Positions 46,213 to 55,076 of a DNA stretch of 57,948 bases are shown piece by piece. Each line of letters starts with the position of its first letter. Position 1 is the stretch's first letter. Source of the DNA: Candidatus Dadabacteria bacterium CSP1-2 (GTDB lineage: Bacteria; Desulfobacterota_D; UBA1144; Nemesobacterales; CSP1-2); contig LDXN01000011.1 of the NCBI GenBank assembly GCA_001443445.1, positions 1-57,948 of the forward strand, in the 5' to 3' direction. The position numbers and the translations under genes are program-made. The notes beneath the pieces were generated by a model. The model worked only from the letters and a program-made list of their open reading frames with translations. It was not told the DNA's origin and did not search any database.

Positions 46213-46938
46213 ATGTTAAGGGCTTGTTACTGCTGGGCTTCAATCGTTTTTTTTACGATTATTTTTGGGATCCCAGCAACCATATTATCCTTTATCGCGC
46301 CTGATAAAGTGCTTAAATACTTTGTAAGGCCATGGTCTAATTTGATTCTTAGAGTCTGCAATATTAAGGTACAGTTGGAAGGCTTGGAGAACGTTCCAAA
46401 AGGACCTTGTTTGATAATGTTCAACCACCAAAGCTATTTCGACATATTTGCTTTTGCTGCGACTCTTCCTTTTGATTGGAGGGCAGTGATGAAAAAAGAG
46501 CTTGCACTTGTTCCTTTCTTCGGCTGGGTTGCAAAGGCAACAGGGCACTATTTTGTTTCAAGAGATAGCTCTATAAGGTCTTTTCACGAGATTGACAATG
46601 TTGCAAAAAGGATTCGCCTTGGTCATCCAGTTTTGATTGCTCCGGAGGGGACAAGAAGCATTGATGGAAAGCTACTTTCATTTAAAAGAGGGGGATTTGT
46701 TCTTGCTATGCGTGCTGAGGTGCCTGTAGCTCCTATGGTGATTTTAGGGGGTAAAGATGTTATGCCCAAGGGCTCGATGAGGATTAAGCCCGGCAATATG
46801 AAGATAAAACTTCTTCCTGCGATAGATGTAAAATCGCTTTCATCAGGCAAGCTTGGGAGAGATGAGCTTTTAAGTCTCGTAAAGGAGGCTTTGGAGAAAG
46901 CCTTGGTCGAGGGTAAAAGGAGCGAGGTTGCATTATAA
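46213..46938 (+). CDS. plsC: 1-acylglycerol-3-phosphate O-acyltransferase
   Basis: A hydrophobic N-terminus, then the catalytic NHQSYFDIF (HX4D), a GWVAKATGHYFVSRDSS block, and the glycerol-3-phosphate binding PEGTRS at about 140. 241 residues. Makes phosphatidic acid at the inner membrane, the start point of phospholipid synthesis. The start lacks an obvious SD (tttaaaATG). Confidence 0.92.
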   Translation: MLRACYCWASIVFFTIIFGIPATILSFIAPDKVLKYFVRPWSNLILRVCNIKVQLEGLENVPKGPCLIMFNHQSYFDIFAFAATLPFDWRAVMKKELALVPFFGWVAKATGHYFVSRDSSIRSFHEIDNVAKRIRLGHPVLIAPEGTRSIDGKLLSFKRGGFVLAMRAEVPVAPMVILGGKDVMPKGSMRIKPGNMKIKLLPAIDVKSLSSGKLGRDELLSLVKEALEKALVEGKRSEVAL

Positions 46939-46998
46939 TTTTCTATCAGGTTGTGCTTAAGTTATAAACATTTAGATAGTTAACCTTTCCGCTATATC

Positions 46999-47607
46999 TT
47001 AGTTTTCCTTAATAAACCTTAGGTAGTAAATCTCCTTTTCTTCTTCCATAAATTCCAGTTCATACCTAGTTGTAGGTCTAGTTGGTATGTTATGAACATA
47101 ACCAGGTAGTGGAAATATGGACTTAAAAATCCCCGTGTCCTCTAAGGTTTCTAATATAGATGAGATATATTCTTCATGGTCGCTTGCTATCTCTATTATA
47201 CCTTTTGGTTTTATTATCCTAGAAAGGTTTGAAAGAAACTGAGTGTTTATTATCCTGTGCTTTTTGTGACGTTCCTTGGGCCATGGGTCTGGGAAATTTA
47301 TATAAACCTTGCTGAATGTATTTGGATAAAAGACTTCTTCAACAGCAATTCTGACATCCATAAGGAGGTATTTCAGATTAGCGATATATTCACCCTCGGC
47401 CCTTTTTACAGCTTTTCTAAATCGTTTCACCTTTATTTCAATTCCTATAAAGTTCCAATCTGTATTATTCTTTGCGATCTCGATTAAGAATGATCCGTCT
47501 CCAAACCCGATTTCAAGCGCTGAATCTTTGTTATTACCAAAGACCTGTGATAAATCGATAGGTAGGTAGTATTCTGTCACATCCAGTATGAAAGATGATA
47601 CCTTCAT
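46999..47607 (-). CDS. trmB: tRNA (guanine-N7-)-methyltransferase
   Basis: LEIGFGDGSFLIEIAKNNTD is SAM motif I; INFPDPWPKERHKKHRIINT is the TrmB PDPWxKxRHxxRR signature; PTRPTTRYELEF near the end is the tRNA-binding TxxE motif. 202 residues. Makes m7G46 in the tRNA variable loop. Downstream of, but 100 bases from, aroB. Confidence 0.96.
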   Translation of the reverse strand: MKVSSFILDVTEYYLPIDLSQVFGNNKDSALEIGFGDGSFLIEIAKNNTDWNFIGIEIKVKRFRKAVKRAEGEYIANLKYLLMDVRIAVEEVFYPNTFSKVYINFPDPWPKERHKKHRIINTQFLSNLSRIIKPKGIIEIASDHEEYISSILETLEDTGIFKSIFPLPGYVHNIPTRPTTRYELEFMEEEKEIYYLRFIKEN

Positions 47608-47709
47608 ATCTTGTCACATATTTGATATAAAAAGGCAATGGATTGATTATTTTTTTACTTTAAACCCTTTTATTAGTTACAACTTACTAAAGATTTTAAT
47701 GCGATTTAG

Positions 47710-48813
47710 CTAGCTTGATTCAAGAATACTTCTTATTAGTCCCTCTTCAATCTTTATTCCGTAACTCCCATCAACTTCTACCATCGCCCCTATTTTTCTT
47801 GGAAGAACCATCTCTATTCTTCTCTGCCTGGCTTTTTTATCAAGCTTCATTGCGTTAATCATTCGGCTTAGATCAAGCGAATGAGGGGGTTTTGTAGGAA
47901 GTCCAGTTTTGTTAAATAAGGAAACTAACCTCTCATACCCATCTAATTTCCAGAATCCGAGCTCAAGAGCTATTTTCCCTTCAGTCACCATCCCCATTGA
48001 TATGGCTTCACCATGAGATATTTTATAATCAGATATATTTTCAATTGCATGCCCGATTGTGTGACCGAAATTAAGAATTTTTCGTAGATTCGACTCCTTT
48101 TCATCTAGTTCCACCACCTGTCCTTTTATTTCACAACCCCTTTTTATAATATGTATAAGGGCATCGGTATTAAAAGAAAATATGTGATCAATATTTTTTT
48201 CAAGATACTCAAAAAGATTCTTGTCCTTAATTACTCCGTACTTTATAACTTCAGCTAGACCCTCTCTTATCTCCTTTTCGTGCAGTGTCCTTAATGTATT
48301 AACATCTATATATACTCTCCAGGGTTGATAAAAAGCACCAATTAAGTTTTTACCATACGGAGTGTCTACGGCTGCTTTTCCTCCTATGGAACTGTCAACA
48401 CATGCGACAAGGGTAGTCGGGACTTGGATATAGGGTATCCCTCGATTATACGTTGCTGCTACAAACCCTGCTACATCCCCTACAACTCCACCGCCAAGAG
48501 CAATCACACATGAGTCTCTTCCAATCTTGAGTTTTGACATTTCATCTTCGATTCTAGCTTTGGTATCTCTATCCTTGTGTACCTCTCCTGCAGGGAAGGA
48601 AATAAGATGTGAATTTAGTCCTGAATTTGTTAACCCCTTAAGGAGTTTTTGTCCATAGAGAGAAGCAACGTTAGAATCTGATATTATTACATAGGAATGT
48701 ACAGTTTTTTTATTTTTTAAGTCTAGAGGTATTTTTTTGAGAATATCCTCTCCAATTAGAATTTCGTATGATCTATCTTCTGTTTTCTTTAAGTTTACTC
48801 TTACCTTTTCCAT
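47710..48813 (-). CDS. aroB: 3-dehydroquinate synthase
   Basis: VIALGGGVVGDVAGFVAATY, VACVDSSIGGKAAVDTPYGK, and NFGHTIGHAIE with KLDKKARQ cover the NAD, zinc and substrate sites. 367 residues. Second step of the shikimate pathway. One-base overlap with the lipid kinase gene (48813) in an apt-lipid kinase-aroB unit. Confidence 0.97.
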   Translation of the reverse strand: MEKVRVNLKKTEDRSYEILIGEDILKKIPLDLKNKKTVHSYVIISDSNVASLYGQKLLKGLTNSGLNSHLISFPAGEVHKDRDTKARIEDEMSKLKIGRDSCVIALGGGVVGDVAGFVAATYNRGIPYIQVPTTLVACVDSSIGGKAAVDTPYGKNLIGAFYQPWRVYIDVNTLRTLHEKEIREGLAEVIKYGVIKDKNLFEYLEKNIDHIFSFNTDALIHIIKRGCEIKGQVVELDEKESNLRKILNFGHTIGHAIENISDYKISHGEAISMGMVTEGKIALELGFWKLDGYERLVSLFNKTGLPTKPPHSLDLSRMINAMKLDKKARQRRIEMVLPRKIGAMVEVDGSYGIKIEEGLIRSILESS

Positions 48814-49778
48814 TAATATTTCTCGCCTTTAGGTGAAAATATTTTTAACTTAGGACCTATTTCAAGGGTTATATCTATTGGTTCTTGAGATTCATAAACC
48901 TCTCCATCTAAGACATATCCTCTGTTTCCTTCTATTCTTACTACTCTCCCTGAACTATTTAAGAAATTGCCTGATGCGTCAGATTTAAGACCTGAGTATA
49001 ACACCCTTGGAAGCTGATAGAGTGCTTTTCTGAAAAATGGAAACCTCAAATAAAGAATACTAAATCCTTCTCCTGCTGCTGCCTCTTCGGCGAAGACTCT
49101 AAAACCAAAAACGAGTCTCTTTACGGTAGATATAGCTATAAGTAGGTGACTTTCAAAGGGGAGCTTTTTATCATCAATATAAACCTTAGATACTACTTCC
49201 TTGAAAAGGTCATGGTTGATGTTTGTTAGCGACTTTATACCTGATTGAAGGATAAGTTTTAGCGCAACTCTTACTCCTGCTCCTTCTTTGTAGTACCATT
49301 TTATAAATTTATAAAGAAGGCCATCAAGCCAGGTGAAGGTATAATTAGGGTGATTGAATCTCTTATCAACTACTTTAATAAGTCCACGTTCTATAGTAGG
49401 AAGCGTGCTATGGTGATTTAGGGAGTTAATTAACTTATAGCAAGAGGTTATTTGATCACCTCTAAGACCCACATCAGCCGCAAGCATATTCATTGTACCA
49501 CCTTTTAGAGGTACTATCACTGGTAACTTCTCGCTGCCAAAGAGATTTATGTAAGAAGACAGAACATGATCTATTGTCCCATCTCCGCCGCTGATACCAA
49601 GTATCTTTATGCCTTCTTTATAAAATTGTTTAAGAGCTATCGGGATATCATCTGTGTTATTAGTTATTTGAACCAGCCCATGTTCTCCGAGAATTTTCTT
49701 TATCGAGCGTAGCTTTGCCGCTGTTTGCTTTTTGTTTATATCTGCAAAGGGATTGAATATAAGTCCGATGGGTTTCAT
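48813..49778 (-). CDS. Diacylglycerol/sphingosine kinase-family lipid kinase (YegS-like)
   Basis: The nucleotide-binding SGGDGTIDHVLSSYINLF (GGDGT) within the first 100 residues, then PLKGGTMNMLAADVG. The C-terminal domain keeps beta sandwich features ending in VLDGEVYESQEPIDITL. 321 residues. Substrate among lipids unknown. It overlaps apt by four bases and aroB by one. Confidence 0.88.
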   Translation of the reverse strand: MKPIGLIFNPFADINKKQTAAKLRSIKKILGEHGLVQITNNTDDIPIALKQFYKEGIKILGISGGDGTIDHVLSSYINLFGSEKLPVIVPLKGGTMNMLAADVGLRGDQITSCYKLINSLNHHSTLPTIERGLIKVVDKRFNHPNYTFTWLDGLLYKFIKWYYKEGAGVRVALKLILQSGIKSLTNINHDLFKEVVSKVYIDDKKLPFESHLLIAISTVKRLVFGFRVFAEEAAAGEGFSILYLRFPFFRKALYQLPRVLYSGLKSDASGNFLNSSGRVVRIEGNRGYVLDGEVYESQEPIDITLEIGPKLKIFSPKGEKY

Positions 49779-50299
49779 ATGGGAAATTCTAACACAGACC
49801 AGACAGGGTAGGGTTTCAATTTTTCTCTACCATTTAGCTCAGTGAGTTCCACAAGAAAGCTATACCCTACAATTTCTCCACCGAGCCTTCTTACCATATT
49901 ACCAACCGCCGCTGCAGTTCCTCCTGTTGCAAGTAGGTCATCTACTAAAACGACTTTGCTGCCGTCTGAAATGGCGTCCCTATGTACCTCAAGCATATCT
50001 TTTCCATATTCTAGATCGTAAGAAGCGTTGTAAGTTTTATAAGGTAGTTTTCCTGGTTTTCTCACAATCACAAGACCAAGATTGAGTTTATAAGCTAGTG
50101 CTGAAGCAAAGATAAATCCCCTTGCCTCAATCCCTAAAAGATAGTTCACGCTCTTACCCTTGATCATATCGGCCATCGCGTCTATTGCCTGTCCAAAGGC
50201 TTTTGCATTTTGAAGAAGAGGGGTTATATCATGAAATATAATTCCCTCTTTCGGGAAATTAGGGATGTCTCTAATGTATTTCCTTAGGTCTTCCATCAA
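49775..50299 (-). CDS. apt: Adenine phosphoribosyltransferase
   Basis: IRDIPNFPKEGIIFHDITPL at the N-terminus and the PRPP motif VVLVDDLLATGGTAAA. GIEARGFIFASALAY also matches APT. 174 residues. Salvages adenine to AMP. First gene of a tight three-gene unit. Confidence 0.96.
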   Translation of the reverse strand: MMEDLRKYIRDIPNFPKEGIIFHDITPLLQNAKAFGQAIDAMADMIKGKSVNYLLGIEARGFIFASALAYKLNLGLVIVRKPGKLPYKTYNASYDLEYGKDMLEVHRDAISDGSKVVLVDDLLATGGTAAAVGNMVRRLGGEIVGYSFLVELTELNGREKLKPYPVWSVLEFPI

Positions 50300-50854
50300 A
50301 TGTTCTCCTTTGCAGGTAGTATGAAGCTACAAATTCAAAATCACAAGCACCAAATCACAAACAATAAATTCCAAATTGTTTTGAACCTTGAGTTTTAGTC
50401 ATTTTAACTTGAGAATTCCCTGTAGGTTGCTACAGGGTTTCAACTGTTTGCATTGCGAGCAGAGCAATTTGACTCACTTTTTGTCATTGCGAACACATTC
50501 GCGGAGCCTGCAGCGGATAGGCGGGACATTCTTGTCCCGCAACAGGATGCGGGGTTTGAAACCCCCGCCTATCTATATACTCCGTGAAGCAATCTGATAC
50601 AAAGCGTCTGAACGAAGTGAGGAATCTAATTGAGATTGCTTCGGTCGATGTCCTTTATTTCCATTTCTCGTTCTTTTTATTCCCCTTTGAACTACACTGC
50701 AGTTCAAAGAATGCTGCGCTCGAAATAATCCTCCTCGCAATGACATTCTCGTGTTGTAATGACCACCGAGACTGTCTGTTTATCTTTCGATACCCTGCGG
50801 CTTGCCGCAGGGAGCTTCATTGAATTTGGAGTTTGGTCATTGGTGCTTCTATGG
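50300..50854. repeat. 555-bp intergenic region of stacked repeats
   Basis: Successive blocks: aaattcaaaatcacaagcacc palindrome arms (50333-50385), ccctgtaggttgctacaggg (50418-50437), gtcattgcgaacacattcgc family (50494-50746), gataggcgggac..cctatc (50516-50575) and ataccctgcggcttgccgcaggg (50789-50812). A repeat-insertion hotspot. No coding gene. Confidence 0.6.
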
Positions 50855-51508
50855 TCACGGTAGATATTTTAAAGGATTTACAGGTTTCCTATCTTTTCTG
50901 ATCTCAAAATGAAGATGTGAGCCGCTAGCATTACCACTTGAGCCTACTTCAGCAATAATCTCACCTTCTCTTATACATTCTCCTATCTCTACTAAGTTAT
51001 TTTTGTTATGTGCATAAAGCGTTTTTATTCCATCTCCATGTTCTATAATTATAACTTTCCCGTATCCTGAATAACCGTCGAGACTATGCGCGCTTACTAT
51101 TACCAACCCATCTGCTACAGCCCTAACTGGAGTGCCTTTAGGAGCTGCTATATCTATCCCTGAATGAAAACCCATCCATCCTCTCCTTCCAAATTGTGAG
51201 GTAATTTTGCCTTGCACAGGCCAGATTAAATCTGAGATCTTATGCCCTGGAATAATTAATCTCAGTCCAACTGAAACCTGTGACGGATCGTCGATACCAT
51301 TAACCTCTGTAATATCTTCAAGACTAACACCGTATGTCTTTGATATACTGTAAAGGGTTTCTCCTTCTTTGACTATATGATAAGTTTGATGTTCAGCAAA
51401 TAGATGATCTTTACGAATGCAGTCCTCTAAGTCCCTTGGAGTAATAGGCTTGCGTTTTACACAAGCATCGCTAAGTCCTAGGGCGAGCAAGACTAAAAGC
51501 CAAATCAA
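50855..51508 (-). CDS. LysM-M23 peptidoglycan endopeptidase, probable lipoprotein (NlpD/EnvC type)
   Basis: A hydrophobic leader ending in LSDAC (lipobox-like, with unusual Asp before Ala). A LysM domain follows (about 42-90, YHIVKEGETLYSISKTYGVS) and then an M23 lysostaphin-like domain, GFHSGIDIAAPKGTPVRAV, IIEHGDGIKTLYAH, GNASGSHLHFEIR with all zinc ligands. The start is TTG at 51508 inside the upstream gene (38-base overlap); leader lacks a basic n-region there, so a start a few codons upstream is possible. Confidence 0.88.
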   Translation of the reverse strand: MIWLLVLLALGLSDACVKRKPITPRDLEDCIRKDHLFAEHQTYHIVKEGETLYSISKTYGVSLEDITEVNGIDDPSQVSVGLRLIIPGHKISDLIWPVQGKITSQFGRRGWMGFHSGIDIAAPKGTPVRAVADGLVIVSAHSLDGYSGYGKVIIIEHGDGIKTLYAHNKNNLVEIGECIREGEIIAEVGSSGNASGSHLHFEIRKDRKPVNPLKYLP

Positions 51509-51932
51509 CTGCCTCTTTTGGAGTTGTGGCTTTTTTAATATTGGTTGACACCTCCCAAGTGTTTATTCCAACAACAGGAATTTCTAACTTAAGAGCAAAG
51601 GCAATTTCCGAAAGTGTCCCGAAACTGCCTCCTATTGCAATTATAGCATTGCTTGAACGGACAACAATAATATTTCTTGCCTCGCTGATTCCAGTAACTA
51701 TAGGAATGTCAACGTAAGGATTGGCTTCTTTTTTGCTAGAACCTGGAATTATTCCTATGGTTAGTCCTCCCTCCGATTTTGCTCCGCGGCATGAAGCCTC
51801 CATTACTCCCCCGAGTCCACCGCAAACAAGAATGCCCTTTCTTCTAGCTATTTCTCTCCCTACTTCTTCTGCCGTTTGATATTCTTCAGTTGAAGCCTCT
51901 GATGTGCCTATAACGCCGATTATGGTGCTCAT
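51471..51932 (-). CDS. TIGR00725/LOG-like Rossmann protein
   Basis: Resembles LOG (cytokinin-activating) and DprA-type folds: GVIGTSEAST start, ILVCGGLGGVMEASCRGAKS, and IAIGGSFGTLSEIAFALKLE (the PGGxGTxxE-like motif, here with G-S-F-G-T). 153 residues. The biochemical role in bacteria is unclear, likely nucleotide binding. Overlaps the M23 gene by 38 bases, implying cotranscription. Confidence 0.82.
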   Translation of the reverse strand: MSTIIGVIGTSEASTEEYQTAEEVGREIARRKGILVCGGLGGVMEASCRGAKSEGGLTIGIIPGSSKKEANPYVDIPIVTGISEARNIIVVRSSNAIIAIGGSFGTLSEIAFALKLEIPVVGINTWEVSTNIKKATTPKEAVDLAFSLARPRT

Positions 51933-51967
51933 CTACCTTTATATATTTTATCAGATTTTGTAACTAC

Positions 51968-52135
51968 TTAGCCACCAATTTACACTAATAAAATGATGCA
52001 TGATTCATGATGTGCAATTCACGAAAGTTTTTACATGCATCTTGTATCATGTATCTTGCATCCTGTATCGTTCGACTGAGCTCACGACGAAGTCTTGCAT
52101 CCTGCTTATTTTCATTCGTGTCCATTCGTGGCTAA
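51968..52135. repeat. Inverted-repeat element of TTAGCCAC family
   Basis: Left ttagccaccaatttacacta (51968-), right ttcgtgtccattcgtggcta (to 52135). The interior repeats catgattcatgatg / catcttgtatcatgtatc and carries an inserted gttcgactgagctcacgacg segment. About 110 further bases to the methyltransferase gene show nothing. Confidence 0.6.
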
Positions 52136-52245
52136 TCAAAATCGAAACCTGAAACTCGAAACTCATGCAGGTGTGAAACGCTTCTTCTAAGTTTCTTTCG
52201 CTGAGCGGCAAGCGGGTTTTTATTAGCTTCAGCCGCAGCGCATGG

Positions 52246-52854
52246 TTAAGCAGATTTCTTGCCCACTATATGAAAGCTCCAGCATTCGTCTCGAAACGGA
52301 TTGAATTCGAGAATTTCTACACCATGCTTCTGCAAAAAAGGTATTACAATCTTATAGGTAGGCCGCCATTTATGATGTCCCCCTACCCAAGGACCACCTC
52401 GGTGCCATAATTTCATTGATTCGTGAGGCAGATAAAGAAAAATGATGCCTCCCTTCTTTAATTTTCTAATCCACAGAGCAAGTGCATCCTGCCAATTTCC
52501 CAGGTGTTCTAAACAATGTGAACTAAATATATAATCCAGGCTACCATCTTGAAAATTGTCAAGCTTATACGCATTCTGAGTTGCTTCATTGAGTATCGGA
52601 ATGGCACCTGCTAAAGGCCACCTATCAGCGCCGACGTCAATTCCAGTGCCATCGCAATAAGCTAGTGCTTTTTCTGAAATGAACGACTGAGCGTTTCCAT
52701 GATTAAGATATCCAGGATAGAGTTCTCCTTTGTATTGGTAAAAGAGTTTGCCGTCCTTGCTTATCTTGCGAACCATTAGTCGACGTAAGCCACCCAACAT
52801 ATGCGGGATGATTAGCTTCGGATCTGCTAACATCTGCATGATTTGAGTTATCAT
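52246..52854 (-). CDS. Class I SAM-dependent methyltransferase, unknown substrate
   Basis: TGIDVGADRWPLAGAIPI resembles a SAM loop with GxDxG; DNFQDGSLDYIFSSHCLEHL is the motif IV-like stretch, then WIRKLKKGGIIFLYLPH. 202 residues. These sets often modify sugars in surface polysaccharides, but the window gives no partner. An upstream extension (first 30 residues) is hydrophobic and may be membrane-associated. Confidence 0.72.
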   Translation of the reverse strand: MITQIMQMLADPKLIIPHMLGGLRRLMVRKISKDGKLFYQYKGELYPGYLNHGNAQSFISEKALAYCDGTGIDVGADRWPLAGAIPILNEATQNAYKLDNFQDGSLDYIFSSHCLEHLGNWQDALALWIRKLKKGGIIFLYLPHESMKLWHRGGPWVGGHHKWRPTYKIVIPFLQKHGVEILEFNPFRDECWSFHIVGKKSA

Positions 52855-53428
52855 AGTGATAAAACCTTTTAACTATATTATAGACATTCTAGAAGACTTA
52901 AAATTATAAGCTAAGTTGGACTTATAAACAAAATGATATATATAAAGCTCCGGGTTTCGATTAAAGCCTTTAACTCAAAACTGACCAAAAGTCTCGAAAC
53001 TTTAACCTGATAGTTGGGAGCCGGTAGGCTGACTTATACCATTTTAACAAAGTATTTAGTTATAGAGAGAAATGTAGGGCTCGTTCCCCGAACCAACCTT
53101 ATATCGATCGGACTGATGCGGGGATCAGTCCCTACATTTTTAATTGCACAAGATGTAGCGCCCGTTCCCCGAACGGGTAGACACACCATGGTGTGTCTCT
53201 ACATTAGGATGATGAGGGCATCAGCCCCTACTTTGGGAGGATGGTGATGTAGGCTAATACTTTTGATTTTTAGATGCCCTGGGGCTCTGCCACGAGGAGT
53301 TTCACTTGGTAATACTCACTTCATCCAGTGCTTTACCGCAATAAACCCTAGAACGAGAAGCACAAAAAAGAGGGTAACAAGAAGGGTAAAGTGTTTATGT
53401 ATGAGTCATGGGGTTTTCTAAGCATGTT
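52855..53428. repeat. 574-bp intergenic region with stem-loop repeats
   Basis: Short hairpins such as cgcccgttccccgaacgggta (53159-53179), acacaccatggtgtgtct (53182-53199) and gatgcggggatcagtccc. No gene seen with a usable start. A 22-codon hydrophobic frame (53318-53384, minus) lacks a start codon. Confidence 0.5.
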
Positions 53429-54181
53429 CTAAATTTTTAAATCTAGTTGTAATCTATCTAGGAAGGCATAATCAGTAAGATCCAACTTTATTGGCGTTAC
53501 AGAAACATATCCATTATGCACGGCGATTATATCAGAATTTTCAATGTCTAAAAAACCAAGTTCATTCCCGCCTATCCAGTAGTACTTTCTTCCTCTAGGG
53601 TCAATATTTTCTACAATAGCCTCACCATATACTCGCTTTCCCTGCCTTGTCACTTTTATACCCTTTACTTTCTCTTTAGGAAGATTAGGGATATTTACAT
53701 TAAGAAGTGTTCCTTCGGGTAGCCCTTTTCTTAGTACATATTTGGTTATTAAAAGAGCATAATAAGAGGCAGTTTCAAAGTAAAAATTGTTCTTAGTTGC
53801 GAGCGACACTGCGATTGAAGGAATTCCAAGGAGAGTGCCCTCCATAGTTGCGCTTACTGTGCCTGAGTATGTTATATCATCCCCTAAATTCTCACCCTTA
53901 TTTATCCCTGACACTACCAAATCTGGTTTTTTGTCTTTTAGAAGCCCATTTACCGCGAGGTTTACACAGTCTGTTGGTGTGCCGTCAACGCTGTATATAG
54001 TTTCTGAGATTTCTTCTACACGAAGAGGGCGATGAAGGCTGAGTGCATGACTTGCTGCGCTTTGCTCGCGGTCTGGAGCAACGATAAACACCTCGCCCAC
54101 CGTTTTTAGTACCTCAGCGAGCGCATCAAGCCCTGCTGAATTTATTCCATCGTCGTTTGATACGAGAATTCTTATTGACAT
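53429..54181 (-). CDS. surE: 5'/3'-nucleotidase SurE
   Basis: RILVSNDDGINSAGLDALAE (metal Asp-Asp and Asn) and IVAPDREQSAASHALSLHRP, plus VDGTPTDCVNLAVNGLL and VSGINKGENLGDDITYSGTV. 250 residues. Survival protein phosphatase acting on nucleoside monophosphates and polyphosphates. The order merR-tRNA-Pro-surE recalls that seen in deltaproteobacteria. Confidence 0.96.
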   Translation of the reverse strand: MSIRILVSNDDGINSAGLDALAEVLKTVGEVFIVAPDREQSAASHALSLHRPLRVEEISETIYSVDGTPTDCVNLAVNGLLKDKKPDLVVSGINKGENLGDDITYSGTVSATMEGTLLGIPSIAVSLATKNNFYFETASYYALLITKYVLRKGLPEGTLLNVNIPNLPKEKVKGIKVTRQGKRVYGEAIVENIDPRGRKYYWIGGNELGFLDIENSDIIAVHNGYVSVTPIKLDLTDYAFLDRLQLDLKI

Positions 54182-54187
54182 ATAGCT

Positions 54188-54313
54188 ATTTAGCCACGGA
54201 TAAACTCGAATTTACAATAATGAAATGATACACGATACATGAATCATGATTAATTTTTCATCCTGCATCTTGCATCATGTATCCTGATAATTTTCATTCA
54301 TTTTAATTTGAAT
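54188..54313. repeat. Element of the TTAGCCAC family (right end degraded)
   Basis: Left tttagccacggataaactcg, interior acacgatacatgaatcatg and tgcatcttgcatcatgtatc; the right terminal repeat is barely kept (ttttcattcattttaatttg). It lies between surE and tRNA-Pro. Confidence 0.5.
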
Positions 54314-54351
54314 CAAGCAGCGGTTTAATTATAACATTGACAGTAAAAAAA

Positions 54352-54427
54352 TGGTCGGGGTGACCGGACTCGAACCGGCGACCACCGGCCCCCCATGCCG
54401 GTGCGCTACCAACTGCGCTACACCCCG
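54352..54427 (-). tRNA. tRNA-Pro (anticodon GGG), CCA encoded
   Basis: Cloverleaf read on the minus strand: acceptor cggggtg/caccccg, D arm gcgcagttggtagcgc, anticodon stem ccggc/gccgg around atggggg (anticodon GGG), T arm gccggttcgagtccggt, discriminator A and encoded CCA. 76 bases. It would read CCC and CCU codons. Confidence 0.96.
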
Positions 54428-54451
54428 TTACTTAGGATTTAGTTTAGGGGG

Positions 54452-54480
54452 AGTTTATGTGAATTCGGAATATTATTCAA
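54452..54480 (-). promoter_or_regulatory. Promoter for tRNA-Pro
   Basis: On the minus strand TTGAAT (54475-54480), 17 bases, TAAACT (54452-54457), ending about 24 bases before the tRNA. Confidence 0.55.
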
Positions 54481-54484
54481 TCTT

Positions 54485-54826
54485 TTATTTTATTGATTTC
54501 AACTCACTTAAGATCTCACGCAATAACTCGTTTACCTTTGTGCTGACACGCCTTTGATTTACTTCTTCCCTGAGTTTCTTTTTTGCTCCAGCTATTGTGT
54601 AATTCTGTTCGTAAAGCATATGTTTAATTCTCATAATTATAAGTATTGTTTCTCTATCGTAAAGCCTTTGTGACTTTCTCCTTATAGGTTGGATTTCTTG
54701 AAATTCGTTTTCCCAGTATCTAAGCACATAGGGTTGAACTCCTGTATACTCGCTCACCTCTCCGATTCTAAAATAGATCTTATCGGGAAGCTTGACCTCG
54801 GCCACTCCGCCAAACATGGAATACAA
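54485..54826 (-). CDS. MerR-family HTH transcriptional regulator, small
   Basis: Winged-helix HTH: FRIGEVSEYTGVQPYVLRYW, then RRKSQRLYDRETILIIMRIK and TIAGAKKKLREE. 113 residues with no effector-binding domain beyond a short coiled coil (LLREILSELKSIK). In deltaproteobacteria a short MerR like this commonly precedes tRNA-Pro and surE. Target not visible. Confidence 0.88.
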   Translation of the reverse strand: MYSMFGGVAEVKLPDKIYFRIGEVSEYTGVQPYVLRYWENEFQEIQPIRRKSQRLYDRETILIIMRIKHMLYEQNYTIAGAKKKLREEVNQRRVSTKVNELLREILSELKSIK

Positions 54827-55076
54827 ACTAGATTAAATCTAAAAAAATGTCAAGGATTTATGAAGTGTAGCAAAGGGCTCTAGGCCTCCATTCTTTGTCT
54901 CAGGTGTCATACCCGAATGTATTGATCGGGTATCCACTCAAAAAGATATGGATTCCCGCTTACACTTGTACTCACATGCCTTTAGTGGGGGATCCGCGGG
55001 AATGACAAATGCCGGTTGGATCCTAACCTGTCCCCTGAGTCAGGTCCCCGATTTAATCGGGGAAGGAAGGATTTCG
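54827..55076. repeat. 250-bp intergenic repeat tract (cccgaatgt family)
   Basis: 54906-55008 (gtcatacccgaatgtattgatcggg ... gggaatgacaa) is related to 25072-25171. Downstream cccctgagtcaggtccccgat is another small palindrome. No gene. Confidence 0.45.

Noticed and set aside
53318-53384. Hydrophobic 22-codon frame (FTLLVTLFFVLLVLGF) downstream of surE on the minus strand
   Set aside because: No start codon or SD, and too short to support.
54351-54557. Plus-strand open frame starting MVGVTGLEPATTGPP
   Set aside because: It is the antisense of the tRNA-Pro gene, a classic spurious translation.
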